Positions 8,763-19,252 of a stretch of 64,000 nt of DNA are shown piece after piece (the first letter of the stretch is position 1; each line of letters begins with the position of its first letter). This DNA is from an uncultured Bacteroidia bacterium (GTDB taxonomy: Bacteria > Bacteroidota > Bacteroidia > J057 > CALLMJ01). The DNA lies in contig CALLNY010000014.1 in NCBI GenBank assembly GCA_938005475.1, forward strand, positions 1 through 64,000, in the 5' to 3' direction. A program made the position numbers and the translations under genes. The notes under the pieces are model-generated. The model had not been told where the DNA came from. It saw only the letters and a list, made by a program, of their open reading frames with translations, and did no database searches.

Positions 8763-11700
8763 TTATTTAACTATAAACTTACCTGTAATTTGTTGTTCTT
8801 TGAATAGTACTCGGTAACTATAAACACCAGAACTTAGTTTTTCTTTAGATAATTTATAAGCATACAGTCCATTCACTTCAAGCGACTCATTGATTACCAG
8901 TTTACCGATAGCATCGTAGATTTCTAAATTAAGCGTTCCTGTATCACCGGTTTGAATAGAAAGCGTAGCAAAATCGGTCATAGGATTAGGATAGAACTGA
9001 ACGACTAATGGCGAGCCATCAGGTAATAAAATCGCTTCTGCAATGTTAGAATAGCGATAATTTCCGTTATGGTCAATAGCTTTATAACGATAAAAATACT
9101 TGGTGTTCCATTCTACTTGATAATCCATGAATTGATAGTTAGAAGTATTTCCATGAGGAGTAAAAGTTTGTATTTTTTCGTACTGTGTGAAGTAGGGGCT
9201 CAAAGATTTTTCTAGTTCATAATGTGATAAGTCTTGTTCAACGATACTGTTCCACTGTACTTGAATAGCTTTATGAGAATGAATGGGAGAGGCTACAAGC
9301 GGTGTAGTTTCTACGGGAAGCGTAACATCTGCGGTAACAATCGCAAATTCAGAGAAGGAGTCATAACCAGTTCTTTCAAAATCAGAGATACGGGTACTAC
9401 CGTGCCAATTCCATTCATCTGCAGGAGAAGGTAATGAAGGAGAGCGTTTTGCAAGGGCTTTTTCCGAACCTGTATAAACCCAGTAAGTTGAAGGAATGAC
9501 TTGTACGCCATAATCAATACTTCCACTAGGGATAGGACTAGGAATCATTTCCCAGTAACCTTCGGTTTCAAGATGGATATAATTTTTACTTAATTCGGTA
9601 ATTGGCGGTGTCCAAGAAGTAGAAATTCCAGAGTTATAAAAACGCGTTAAGATAGAATTAGTACCCGTTAAAGCGGAGTTCATGTTGAGGAAGATAGGTT
9701 CATAATAGGTATTATTAGAGTTATCACTACCTACGGGGAAGAAGTAAGTAGCAGGGAAGACGGAAGAATTGATAACACGTTGTAAGTGCCCTACGATATG
9801 ACCCCCTGTTCTATTCACTGAACCAAGAGCAGGATTTGCAACTATCATAATGCTCGTATTACCAAGCACATAATTACCTAATGCCGTCGGTAAATTGAGT
9901 AATAACCTTGACATTACCCCTACGTTAGAACTATAATCTTTTATTCCCGTACCCGCAAAATTGAGTTCATAATAAGTTATAGTTGGAGAAGAAGCTAACG
10001 AACGAATGGTTTGATTTCCATTACCATTAAAGGTGATTCTTCCTCCCAGAAGGGTATAAGTACCCGTAAATTCGGGGACAATCAAAGCAGTAGAATTGAG
10101 CGTAGCAATTTGAAGTTCACCGCCTGTCATACGTAACTCTGCTGTACCATTGAATTGGTCTGTACCGTTTGGAACAATGACTAAGCCATTCGTGATGTTA
10201 ACGCTTCGGGTTGCTGTTGTAATCCCTGCTTGCAGGGTTTTAGTTCCTATATTACTGAAAATTAAATTTCTATACGGATTTGCAGGACCTTGCAAGCGTA
10301 AGGTTTGGTTTCCATCACCGTATAATTCCACAGCAGGAGAGTTGGGAGTATTGATTCCATCGATGTAATTATAACTACCTGTAAATTCAGGTAATACAAC
10401 TCCATTTTTAGCAAGTCTTAAAACAGATGCATGCTGCATAATTAAATTCGCCGTACCATTAAAGGTTTTGGTTTCGGCATCCACGAAGTTAAGAGTAGTA
10501 GGGTAAGTTCCGCCGGCATTGGTTATACGCACTTCGCTGCTTACGGAAGTATTGCCTTCCAAATAACGAGTAACCACACAATTAGCAGTGGGATTAGCGA
10601 ATAACAAACGTGCGTAATTGGCTTGTCTTAAATATTGCGTTTGTGTACCTGGTGAGGCAGTATAAAGTTCTACGACCGAAGGTGCGTTCAGTGTATAAGT
10701 TCCTAACAATTCAGGTAAGGTGGGAGAGCCTGCGGTTTTGGCGACCCTTAAAGTACAAGCCGTTGCCGCCATAGTTAGGTCTGCATTTCCGTTAAAAGTA
10801 TTGTTTTGAACATCTACGGTAGCGGTGCCTTGTATCGTTACTAAATGGTTGCAAGTAGTGGTACCAGGTTGGAAGGTTTTTGTTCCAGAACCTTGGAAAA
10901 TCATATCATAATATGGCGTAGAAGCACCTACCGGCAACTGTCTAACAATTTGATTACCAGCACCATAAAAATCAATTGCGCCTGCGGTTAAAGTGTAAGT
11001 ACCTGTAATCTCAGGAAGTACTACACCCAGTTTAGCCAATCGTAATTGCCCACCAGTCATGAGTACATTTCCTGCACCGTTGAGAGTTTGTACACCTGCA
11101 TCTAATGTGCCAGATTCTATTCTTAATAGATTAGAAACACTGTAAATTTGTGGGGAAACTAACGATAAAACATTTGCATTCGCTTGTTTTTTGACAATAA
11201 GATTAGGGAAAGTAGTAGCAGAAGCGATGGTAATACTTTGATTGGTAGTAACATCTTGAGTAGTAATCGTCGGAGAACCATAATCATAAGGGTTAACCCA
11301 AGTTGCTGCCATAGGACCGTCAAAAACAAAAGTGGAAGAAGTCGTAGTATTAAAGGTAGTACCTGCGGCACGAGTGAAGTCTTTCTTAAGAGTAAGAGTA
11401 TTATTCCCTACGTTGAGGGTACCATTATTCAAATTAAAAGAGCGGCAAGAGAGATTATTTTCAAGGGTTAGAACATGAGTAGTAGCCGTACCAGTTTGAT
11501 AGTCTACATCCACATTGAGCCCACCGCCTCTGTAAACACAAGCATTGCCTGCAAAGATGATGTCTGCTGCGGTATTCGTAGTGGTAGTAGTAATGGCACC
11601 ATAGTTATTCAAGAAGCCACCGATGGTTAAGTTTCTATTGTTCTGAATGGTGATGGTACCCGAATTACAAACATTTAGCGCTTGTGCGTTAGCGGAAGAG

Positions 11701-13979
11701 ATAACAGGCATAAATTTTCCGGGACCTAATGTTGTAACATCAGGGATTTGAACGTTTGTAGTAGCATCAGGAACGACGCCTGAACTCCAATTGGAAGCGG
11801 TATGCCAATCAGCGGTATTTCCAAGCCATACTGTGGGCGTAGCAGGAGGAGGAGTTCCCCAAATAATTAGTTTGTCCACCGCAAAAGACGGGTCTGCGGC
11901 ACCCGCACTTCCTGAAATGATAAATCTGAATCGTATTCTTAAATTAGAGATATTTTCGCAAGCGGCAGGCATATTCCAAGTTACTCGTGTCCATTGTCCC
12001 TGTGGAGTACAAGTATTGGAGCGAATGGTAGTAAGATTAGAACCCGCTGGCACTGCGGGCGTAGCTGTTGTAAAATTAGGAGAAGCAGGGGTTGTCCATG
12101 AGGTTCCCCCATCTATTGAATATTGAAAATCGGCTTTACAACAAGTACCTCCCCCCTTTCCAATAAAATCAAACTGTAAAACTAAATTCGTATAACCTAC
12201 GGTACTGATGAGAGGGCTTTGAATAATATCGGTTTCATTTTGCCCACCTGCACAAAAGGCGGCACCCATTCCTGCAGCATAACCAAAATAAAGACTTCTA
12301 TCTCCCATGTTCGCTGCTCCACACATTACGGGCGGTCTTGCAGATTCTCCATCATCAACACGCCACTGGTTGTTAAATCCAACCCATGAACATAAACCAC
12401 TTCCTTCATTTTGAGTAACATTCCATCCTAAAAAATCATCGTCTGCGTTCCAATCATAACTTACAATAGGTACGCTTCCGGCAGAGGCAGCGCCACATTC
12501 ACAATTTACAGCATTGATATAACTGGTTTTGGTAAGGTTTGCGGAGCCATCTTGGTTGGTTGCTGTCAGTGTAACGGTGTATAATCCAACTGCCCCCAAA
12601 GTTACTTGCGGATGGGTAGAAGTGCTGGTAGTAGCATTTACGTAAGTAACAGTTCCGGGTCCAGTAATACTCCATGAATAAGTTACGGGGTTCCTACTTG
12701 GTACAGAGACTGTTTGATTATTAAAAGTAACTACCGTTTGAGAACCGCCCACAGGCGTAGGAGAAGTAGCACATATCGTAGTATAATCCGCTGTAAAATC
12801 AACAACAGGTAGGCATTGTGCAAGGGTTATATTTCTTGAGAAGGTTACTTGGCAACCAGAGCCATAGAGTACGGTAAGGGTTACGGTTTTAGTACCGAAG
12901 GATTGGGAGTTATCAAACATAAATTGAGGTTCAAAACTGGTAGCACTAGTTGAATTGACATAAGTTGCACCGGGAATATTCCATAAATAACCTGTAATAC
13001 CGGATCCTGAGGTATTATTTCGGATAGAAGTAACCTGTTCTAATTTACAAACTGAAAGGGTCGTGATAATAAAATTACCGATACCCCCGAAATCAAAGTC
13101 AGCAGTAGGTCCAATTTCTTTAAGGACAATATTATCCACGTTGAAGCCAGCCATAAGGGTATAATCTGCGGTTGTATTGATAGCGTCACCGTCATTTCTC
13201 CAACGGAAGGCTAAGCGTAAAGTAGTAATACCTTCACATTCAGCAGGAAGAAGCCATCTTCGCATTTCCCAGTTATTACAAGTTCCGGCAAGGAACCAGG
13301 CAGTAGGTCCAATATTATCTGCTAAAACTTTCCAAGTTACACCGGAATTAATACTATATAAAATTGTTCCGTAGGAATGGGATTGTGTTTGGTCTCCGCC
13401 TAAAAAGAACTGTCCTTCTAAATAGATATTACATTTTCCGACGGTGCTTATATCTTGGGTTAGATAAGCGTATTGGTCAGAGGAAGAGGCACCAGAAGAA
13501 GTAGGACCGTTTACATTTAAGATGGAATATTCATCCGCATAATCAGCGGGACCGTTGTTCATGCCAAAGTCATAACTATCGGAACAACCTTGGAAAGTGA
13601 TATGCAAACTACGGTTGGTGACAGGAGCACCGGGGTCAGGATTAGGCAAGTTATTCGGTGATGAACAATTGTAATTTCTTCCTCTCACAAAACGGGATGA
13701 ATAACTATCTGTGGAACCATTAGGTAGAACTCCATAGGGATTGTTCTCTGGGGTGTTCACATCGTTGATAATCCAATAGTTATTGCACGATTGATTGGTA
13801 ATGTAATTCAATCCTGTAATCCCCGGAGGGGTAGGATTGGTTTTAGACCCCGGAGCATTTTCTGTAGCCCAACGGGTATTCGCACCAGCATCATTAAAAT
13901 CTTCACTCCAAAAAACTTGGGCTTGAAGATTAGAAAGAGCAAGACTATGGATAAGAAAAATAAAATAAAAATGCTTCAT
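8763..13979 (-). CDS. Giant (1738 aa) secreted multidomain protein with PKD-like domains, internal beta repeats and T9SS type A C-terminal sorting domain
   Basis: Signal peptide; PKD-like segments; repeated 'LPE(F/I/L)TGTY...GNQ..R' units; C-term 'FYPNPMTDFATLSIQ...YDAIGKLV...LSSGVYSYRVLFKEQQITGKFIVK'. Confidence 0.88.
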   Translation of the reverse strand: MKHFYFIFLIHSLALSNLQAQVFWSEDFNDAGANTRWATENAPGSKTNPTPPGITGLNYITNQSCNNYWIINDVNTPENNPYGVLPNGSTDSYSSRFVRGRNYNCSSPNNLPNPDPGAPVTNRSLHITFQGCSDSYDFGMNNGPADYADEYSILNVNGPTSSGASSSDQYAYLTQDISTVGKCNIYLEGQFFLGGDQTQSHSYGTILYSINSGVTWKVLADNIGPTAWFLAGTCNNWEMRRWLLPAECEGITTLRLAFRWRNDGDAINTTADYTLMAGFNVDNIVLKEIGPTADFDFGGIGNFIITTLSVCKLEQVTSIRNNTSGSGITGYLWNIPGATYVNSTSATSFEPQFMFDNSQSFGTKTVTLTVLYGSGCQVTFSRNITLAQCLPVVDFTADYTTICATSPTPVGGSQTVVTFNNQTVSVPSRNPVTYSWSITGPGTVTYVNATTSTSTHPQVTLGAVGLYTVTLTATNQDGSANLTKTSYINAVNCECGAASAGSVPIVSYDWNADDDFLGWNVTQNEGSGLCSWVGFNNQWRVDDGESARPPVMCGAANMGDRSLYFGYAAGMGAAFCAGGQNETDIIQSPLISTVGYTNLVLQFDFIGKGGGTCCKADFQYSIDGGTSWTTPASPNFTTATPAVPAGSNLTTIRSNTCTPQGQWTRVTWNMPAACENISNLRIRFRFIISGSAGAADPSFAVDKLIIWGTPPPATPTVWLGNTADWHTASNWSSGVVPDATTNVQIPDVTTLGPGKFMPVISSANAQALNVCNSGTITIQNNRNLTIGGFLNNYGAITTTTTNTAADIIFAGNACVYRGGGLNVDVDYQTGTATTHVLTLENNLSCRSFNLNNGTLNVGNNTLTLKKDFTRAAGTTFNTTTSSTFVFDGPMAATWVNPYDYGSPTITTQDVTTNQSITIASATTFPNLIVKKQANANVLSLVSPQIYSVSNLLRIESGTLDAGVQTLNGAGNVLMTGGQLRLAKLGVVLPEITGTYTLTAGAIDFYGAGNQIVRQLPVGASTPYYDMIFQGSGTKTFQPGTTTCNHLVTIQGTATVDVQNNTFNGNADLTMAATACTLRVAKTAGSPTLPELLGTYTLNAPSVVELYTASPGTQTQYLRQANYARLLFANPTANCVVTRYLEGNTSVSSEVRITNAGGTYPTTLNFVDAETKTFNGTANLIMQHASVLRLAKNGVVLPEFTGSYNYIDGINTPNSPAVELYGDGNQTLRLQGPANPYRNLIFSNIGTKTLQAGITTATRSVNITNGLVIVPNGTDQFNGTAELRMTGGELQIATLNSTALIVPEFTGTYTLLGGRITFNGNGNQTIRSLASSPTITYYELNFAGTGIKDYSSNVGVMSRLLLNLPTALGNYVLGNTSIMIVANPALGSVNRTGGHIVGHLQRVINSSVFPATYFFPVGSDNSNNTYYEPIFLNMNSALTGTNSILTRFYNSGISTSWTPPITELSKNYIHLETEGYWEMIPSPIPSGSIDYGVQVIPSTYWVYTGSEKALAKRSPSLPSPADEWNWHGSTRISDFERTGYDSFSEFAIVTADVTLPVETTPLVASPIHSHKAIQVQWNSIVEQDLSHYELEKSLSPYFTQYEKIQTFTPHGNTSNYQFMDYQVEWNTKYFYRYKAIDHNGNYRYSNIAEAILLPDGSPLVVQFYPNPMTDFATLSIQTGDTGTLNLEIYDAIGKLVINESLEVNGLYAYKLSKEKLSSGVYSYRVLFKEQQITGKFIVK

Positions 13980-14208
13980 AAGTTATGATTATTTTTTTTG
14001 CAAAGATAACTTTTTTGATGTATTAAACAATAGGTGTCTGAAAAAAGTTTAAATTTTTCTTACAATGATATTTTGTTAAAAAATGTAAAATAAAAATTTT
14101 AATTGTTGATAATCATAGTATTAGTATTTTAAAATTGAGGTTTTTTCTTACATCAATAAATTTTTTGAGATAAGGATAAGGAGCTTTTTCGAGTTAAGAT
14201 GAGGTGTT

Positions 14209-14907
14209 TTAGGGGTTGTAAGAATTTTCCCATTTATGGAAGAGGTCGGGGCGTAATTTTTGAGTTTTTTGTAGGGAGGCTTGCAATCTCCACTCTTCAA
14301 TTTTCTGGTGGTCTCCTGATAGTAGTATTTCAGGGACTTTCATACCTTCAAATACAGCCGGTCTAGTATAACAAGGGGCATCTAGGAGCCCATTTTGAAA
14401 GGAGTCAGAGAGTGCAGAAGTTTCATCATTTAGTACGCCGGGAATAAGTCTAACAATAGCATCTACCAAAACCAAAGCTGGTAGTTCACCGCCTGAAAGT
14501 ACATAATCCCCGATAGAAATTTCTTTGGTTACATATTTATCGCGAATGCGTTGGTCAATACCTTTGTAATGGCCTGCAATAAGTAATAAATTTTGCTTCA
14601 AGGAGAGTTGATTGGCTATTTTTTGATTGAAAGTTAGACCATCTGGGGTTAAAAAAATAATTTCGTCATAAGGTATGTTTTGAGATAAAGATTGAATAGC
14701 ATTAGCGAGCGGAGGAGCAGATAAAACCATTCCTGGTCCGCCACCGTATGGATAATCATCTACACTTCGGTGTTTATCTAAGCTGTAATCCCTTAAATTA
14801 TGCACATAAACTTCTAATAGTTTTTTTTGTTGGGCACGTTGTAGTATGCTATGATTTAAAGGACTGTATAATAATTCGGGAACACAACTTAGAACATCAA
14901 TTCTCAT
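14209..14907 (-). CDS. trmD: tRNA (guanine-N1)-methyltransferase
   Basis: 'MRIDVLSCVPELLYSPLNHSILQRA', 'DDYPYGGGPGMVL', 'EISIGDYVLSGGELPALVLVDAIVRLIPGVL'. Confidence 0.96.
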   Translation of the reverse strand: MRIDVLSCVPELLYSPLNHSILQRAQQKKLLEVYVHNLRDYSLDKHRSVDDYPYGGGPGMVLSAPPLANAIQSLSQNIPYDEIIFLTPDGLTFNQKIANQLSLKQNLLLIAGHYKGIDQRIRDKYVTKEISIGDYVLSGGELPALVLVDAIVRLIPGVLNDETSALSDSFQNGLLDAPCYTRPAVFEGMKVPEILLSGDHQKIEEWRLQASLQKTQKLRPDLFHKWENSYNP

Positions 14908-14910
14908 AAA

Positions 14911-16485
14911 CTAAATGATTACCTTCTGCGTAATAGGTAGTAAATTTAATTTAACCTTAAAAGCTTCTTCAAATAAAACTTTTTCTTTATTAGCGGCTTC
15001 AATTTCAGGAGTAATATCTTCATTAGCAATTACATAGATATTAACCGTTTGTGGTGTACATTCAACATTGAGTTTTTGAACTAGACCACGATGTCCTTTA
15101 TCTAAATGGTCTGCAATTCTTAAGAAAGAAGCTAATTTTTTTACCATGTTTTTGTGTTCAGGGGTTAATATGTTGAAGTAAGGGTGTTCTTTAGAAGGTA
15201 AACTTTTTCTGTGGTAACGGACGATATTACCGATAAGTAAGAGTTCATCATTGGAAAATCCGGGCATTTGGGAGTTCATAATAATGTATTGCCCGTGTTT
15301 ATGATGCCCACTTCTATGAATAAAGTAACCTACATCATGCAATAAAGTGGAGTAAGTTAGTAATTCTTTTTCTAGTTCAGCATAGCCATGTAGTTCGTGG
15401 GTTTGTTCAAATAAAGATAGCGCTAGGTAGAGAACCTTTTGGGTATGTTGCTCGGAACAATTGAACTTCTTGAATAAAAAAGAAACCGATTTCTCTCGAA
15501 GTGATTTATCTTTGTTAGAAGAGGCGCCCATTCCATGAATTTTACAACCTAAGTGGGTAAAGACGATACCATCTTTCAATGCATAAGTAGAAACAAGAAA
15601 CTGTTGCAAAGAAAGGTGTTTTTGAATAGTAGCAATTAAAATGGCGGCAACGTTGATGAGGTCAACTCTTTGTTTATCCATACCTTGGATTTGTAGGCGT
15701 TGCTCACGATTAGAAGCAATAAGCTGTTGATAAATCTTATTAAACTGTTCAGGGTGAAAGCGATAGCCGTTAATATTACCCTCAGCGGAGAGGGTATCAC
15801 CATTTTGATAGGCAATCATAGTAGCAAGCGTTTCAAAAGCACCACTTGTACCAATAAGTTTTTTTACTTTAAATTCTTTAACTTCTTCAATTAAAGATTT
15901 AAGTTCTTGGTAATAGTAATTTTCAATACGAGTTATTTCATGGGGAGTGATAGGGTCAGAAGGTTTAAAGGTTTCATAAATTCTGGAAGCTCCCAGTTTT
16001 AGGCTTCGTAATAACAAGGGATGGAGACTATTCGCTACAATAAATTCAACAGACCCCCCTCCAATATCCATTATTAAGACGGGTTCCTCGCTTGATAATT
16101 GAATACCATTTTTAACACCTTCATAAATCAAAGCGGCTTCTTCATTTCCATTGATAATTCTAATTGCAATGCCCGTTTGTTCGTAAACTTTATCAATAAA
16201 ATCTTGCCCATTCTTTGCGGTTCTTACAGCAGAAGTAGCAAAAGCAATAATACGATTACATTTATGTTGCTGTATGAATTGAGAATATTTTTTTATTGCA
16301 TTCAATCCTCTCTGAAAAGCAGGTTCCGCAATTCTATCTGTGTCAATACCACCTTCTCCTAATTTGACCATTTCCTTGAACTTATGTTTAATGTAAAACT
16401 CTCCTTCTGGATTTACATCAGTAATAAGCAAATGAAAAGTGTTTGTACCTACATCAATGACCGCTACGGATTCTTTTTCCATCAA
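14911..16485 (-). CDS. ppx: Exopolyphosphatase / GppA family with C-terminal HD domain
   Basis: 'VAVIDVGTNTFHLLI', 'VLIMDIGGGSVEFI', HD motif 'LLHDVGYFIHRSGHHKHG'. Confidence 0.9.
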   Translation of the reverse strand: MMEKESVAVIDVGTNTFHLLITDVNPEGEFYIKHKFKEMVKLGEGGIDTDRIAEPAFQRGLNAIKKYSQFIQQHKCNRIIAFATSAVRTAKNGQDFIDKVYEQTGIAIRIINGNEEAALIYEGVKNGIQLSSEEPVLIMDIGGGSVEFIVANSLHPLLLRSLKLGASRIYETFKPSDPITPHEITRIENYYYQELKSLIEEVKEFKVKKLIGTSGAFETLATMIAYQNGDTLSAEGNINGYRFHPEQFNKIYQQLIASNREQRLQIQGMDKQRVDLINVAAILIATIQKHLSLQQFLVSTYALKDGIVFTHLGCKIHGMGASSNKDKSLREKSVSFLFKKFNCSEQHTQKVLYLALSLFEQTHELHGYAELEKELLTYSTLLHDVGYFIHRSGHHKHGQYIIMNSQMPGFSNDELLLIGNIVRYHRKSLPSKEHPYFNILTPEHKNMVKKLASFLRIADHLDKGHRGLVQKLNVECTPQTVNIYVIANEDITPEIEAANKEKVLFEEAFKVKLNLLPITQKVII

Positions 16486-16519
16486 GCAAAATTACGAATA
16501 GCTAACAAAATTTGAAAAT

Positions 16520-17482
16520 TTAAGTACAAATATCGTTTAAAATTTGGTTTTCAATAACATAAGGAGCTAACAACGTTCCTTTTGAGCCCATTCCATTGAC
16601 CATAAAAACATTGGAATAATGTGCAGATTGCAAAAATAAAGGTTTACGTTCTTTTAAAATAGGGCGTATTCCAATAGATTTTTGGATGATTCTGTAAGGG
16701 ACCTTTAAAAATTGGGACAAAAAATCTTCTAATTCCTTTGTTGGATAGTAATTAGAGAAATCTGTCTCTCTTAAATAAGTAGCACCAAGCCAGTAATAAT
16801 CATATCCCAAAGGAATAAGGGTTAGTTTTTGAAACTGAACAATCTCCCCTAAATTTAATGCAGGAGCATGAAAAATAATTATCTCTCCTAAAGCATTCTC
16901 CCATTTCAAACCAGGAAATAATCCAAAATACGCTTCTTGGTAACCTCTGCAAAGAAAAATTTTATCAAATTTATTACAAGGTATTTTCTCATTAAAATGC
17001 TTATGAAAGAAACGATTAGATTTTTTTAAGTACTCATGGATGAGTTCTAACAAAAAAACAAGGTTAACACGGTAAGCTGGCTCTATTTGCAAGCAATTTG
17101 CTTGTATTTTTAGGGTATCTATTGAGAAATGGGTTTTTAAATTCATGAAATGAAGGTATTCAGGATGATTTTGCTTGAGTTGGTAGTGCTTGAATAAATC
17201 TGGATTATCAATGAAACGATAAATTTTATGGGGATAAACCAGTGGTACATGAAAAAAATTTTCTATTTCATGGTAACAATTCAGAGCACAGTGTAGTAGG
17301 AGGTCGTAATTTTCCAATTTAGCAAGACGCTTTCCTGTAATAGGATTGATAAGCCCTGCGGCGGTTTGAGAGGCTGAAGGAATTTGGGGATTTGCCCATA
17401 ACTCAAAATCAATATTTTTTTTTAATAATCTCCATGCTAAAAGAGTTCCTGTAATTCCCGCACCCACTATTAAAACTTTCAT
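16520..17482 (-). CDS. FAD-dependent DAO-family oxidoreductase, possibly equivalent to the MnmC C-terminal domain
   Basis: 'KVLIVGAGITGTLLAWRLLKK', 'TAAGLINPITGKR', 'VNGMGSKGTLLAPYVIE'. Confidence 0.75.
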   Translation of the reverse strand: MKVLIVGAGITGTLLAWRLLKKNIDFELWANPQIPSASQTAAGLINPITGKRLAKLENYDLLLHCALNCYHEIENFFHVPLVYPHKIYRFIDNPDLFKHYQLKQNHPEYLHFMNLKTHFSIDTLKIQANCLQIEPAYRVNLVFLLELIHEYLKKSNRFFHKHFNEKIPCNKFDKIFLCRGYQEAYFGLFPGLKWENALGEIIIFHAPALNLGEIVQFQKLTLIPLGYDYYWLGATYLRETDFSNYYPTKELEDFLSQFLKVPYRIIQKSIGIRPILKERKPLFLQSAHYSNVFMVNGMGSKGTLLAPYVIENQILNDICT

Positions 17483-17488
17483 TTTAAG

Positions 17489-18136
17489 CTATTGATAATC
17501 CGATGCTTTGGTGAGAAGATAATATTTCAAATGATTCACTACTACTTCCACACCATAAGGGATTTCGTTAGTATTGTTCTGGATAATAATATCAGCGTAT
17601 TGTTTGGTAGGTTCTACAAACTGCCTATACATAGGCACCACATGGTTAGCATATTGTTCTAAAATATTTTCTAATGAGTATCCTCTATCCTGGTGATCAC
17701 GGCTTATTCTACGTATCAATTTAATGTGTTCATCAGCTTCTACAAAAACTTTTAAATCTAATAATTTACGAATTTCTTTTTTATAAAAAACAAAGAGCCC
17801 TTCAATAACTAAAATAGGTGCAAGATGATAGGTAATCCAATTTTCAGGTTTATTAGGATTATTGAAATGATATTCTTTGATTTTGAGTTCATTACCTTCC
17901 AATAAAAACAGTAAATCATGATAAAATTTATCTAAATCAAGAGCATTAGGGTGGTCAAAGTTGATGGTACCGTCAGGTTGAACGGTTTGTTGGTCTTTAG
18001 GCTTGTAATAATTGTCAAGAGATATAATTGTAACTTGTTGATTATTAAATGATTTTGCTATACTATTTAAAAGAAACGTTTTCCCTGAAGCAGAACCACC
18101 TGCAATTCCAACAAGTAAAGGTTTAATCAGCTGCAT
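17489..18136 (-). CDS. udk: Uridine kinase
   Basis: 'LVGIAGGSASGKTFLLNSI', 'ISLDNYYKP', 'FDHPNALD'. Confidence 0.9.
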   Translation of the reverse strand: MQLIKPLLVGIAGGSASGKTFLLNSIAKSFNNQQVTIISLDNYYKPKDQQTVQPDGTINFDHPNALDLDKFYHDLLFLLEGNELKIKEYHFNNPNKPENWITYHLAPILVIEGLFVFYKKEIRKLLDLKVFVEADEHIKLIRRISRDHQDRGYSLENILEQYANHVVPMYRQFVEPTKQYADIIIQNNTNEIPYGVEVVVNHLKYYLLTKASDYQ

Positions 18137-18138
18137 GT

Positions 18139-18732
18139 TTAACGATGCAAATGTAAATAGTTTTTTAGTTTTTGCAAAGCCAGAGCTCTGTGAGAAATTT
18201 GATTTTTTTGCTCGGGATTCATTTGGGCGAAAGTTTGCAAAAAGCTATCAGGAATAAATACAGGGTCATAACCAAAACCTTGATTTCCCATAGGTTCTTT
18301 TGCAATGTAACCTTTGATTATACCTTCAAAAGTTTTCAATACTACACCATCATAAAATGCTATAACGGTTCTAAATTGAGCTTTTCTAGAATCAGAGTTT
18401 AAGGCATTTTTTTCTTGAAGTTTGAGTAGTAGTTTTTGAATATTTTTTGAGTTATCTGGTGGTTCACCTGCATACCTTGCACTCATAACACCAGGCTCTC
18501 CCCCCAAAATCTCAACTTCTAAACCAGTATCATCGGCAATACAAGGCATCTGAACTTGCTCAAAGTAAGATTTTGCTTTTAGGATAGCGTTCCCTTCTAA
18601 TGTAAGCTCAGTTTCCTGTATTTCTTGGATATAGATATCCTGAAAACTGATAAGTTGGTATTCCAAACCTAAAATTTGAGTAAGCTCTTTTAATTTTTTA
18701 GGATTATGTGTACCAACAAAAAGTTTTTTCAT
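18139..18732 (-). CDS. rdgB: Non-canonical purine NTP pyrophosphatase (RdgB/HAM1)
   Basis: 'KLFVGTHNPKKLKEL', 'ADDTGLEVEILGGEPGVMSARYAG', 'GFGYDPVFIPD', 'ISHRALAL'. Confidence 0.95.
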   Translation of the reverse strand: MKKLFVGTHNPKKLKELTQILGLEYQLISFQDIYIQEIQETELTLEGNAILKAKSYFEQVQMPCIADDTGLEVEILGGEPGVMSARYAGEPPDNSKNIQKLLLKLQEKNALNSDSRKAQFRTVIAFYDGVVLKTFEGIIKGYIAKEPMGNQGFGYDPVFIPDSFLQTFAQMNPEQKNQISHRALALQKLKNYLHLHR

Positions 18733-19128
18733 TTAGTTATAATTCCTTTTGATTTTGGGTAAGATATTATTCCGCCAATTAGGGTCATAATAGATAAAAA
18801 AACTTAAATAGATACTACGAGAAATTCTAAACATAAGCGGATACAACAAAATTAAAGTTATAACCAAATAAGGAATAAAGAACCAAAGAGAAATATGGAA
18901 AATAAAATAAAGGATAACAAAATTAGCAATAGCCCAACCTGCGGTCATAGCGTAACTAACGTACATAGCCCCCCAGTAAAATCCTGTTTCTAATTCAAAT
19001 TGTTGACCACATTCTTCGCAAAACTCGTACATCTCCATACCTCCTTTACCGTAAGGATTGCTATTTTTAAACATATCTCCTTCATGGCATCGTGGGCATT
19101 TGGATTGCAAGATGGTTTTTATACTCAT
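18733..19128 (-). CDS. DUF983 family membrane protein
   Basis: 'KCPRCHEGDMFKNSNPY', 'CEECGQQFELETGFYWGAMYVSYA' plus TM helices. Confidence 0.85.
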   Translation of the reverse strand: MSIKTILQSKCPRCHEGDMFKNSNPYGKGGMEMYEFCEECGQQFELETGFYWGAMYVSYAMTAGWAIANFVILYFIFHISLWFFIPYLVITLILLYPLMFRISRSIYLSFFIYYDPNWRNNILPKIKRNYN

Positions 19129-19252
19129 AACTTTGTTTTTGATTGCAAATTTATAACAATAATCAGAAACGATTGAGTGACAAAAGTTACAAATTTAGAT
19201 TTTATGCAAATTTTGAGGATTAAATAAAAAAATTTTTTATTTTGCAAGCGTT

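Noticed and set aside
9234-13988. Antisense and alternate-frame ORFs in the giant T9SS gene (9234, 9311, 10150, 11159, 11184, 11791, 13177, 13791)
   Set aside because: Overlapping a clearly coding long ORF; low-complexity translations and no recognisable domains.
15700-16362. Plus-strand ORFs inside ppx
   Set aside because: Antisense shadows of the Ppx/GppA frame.
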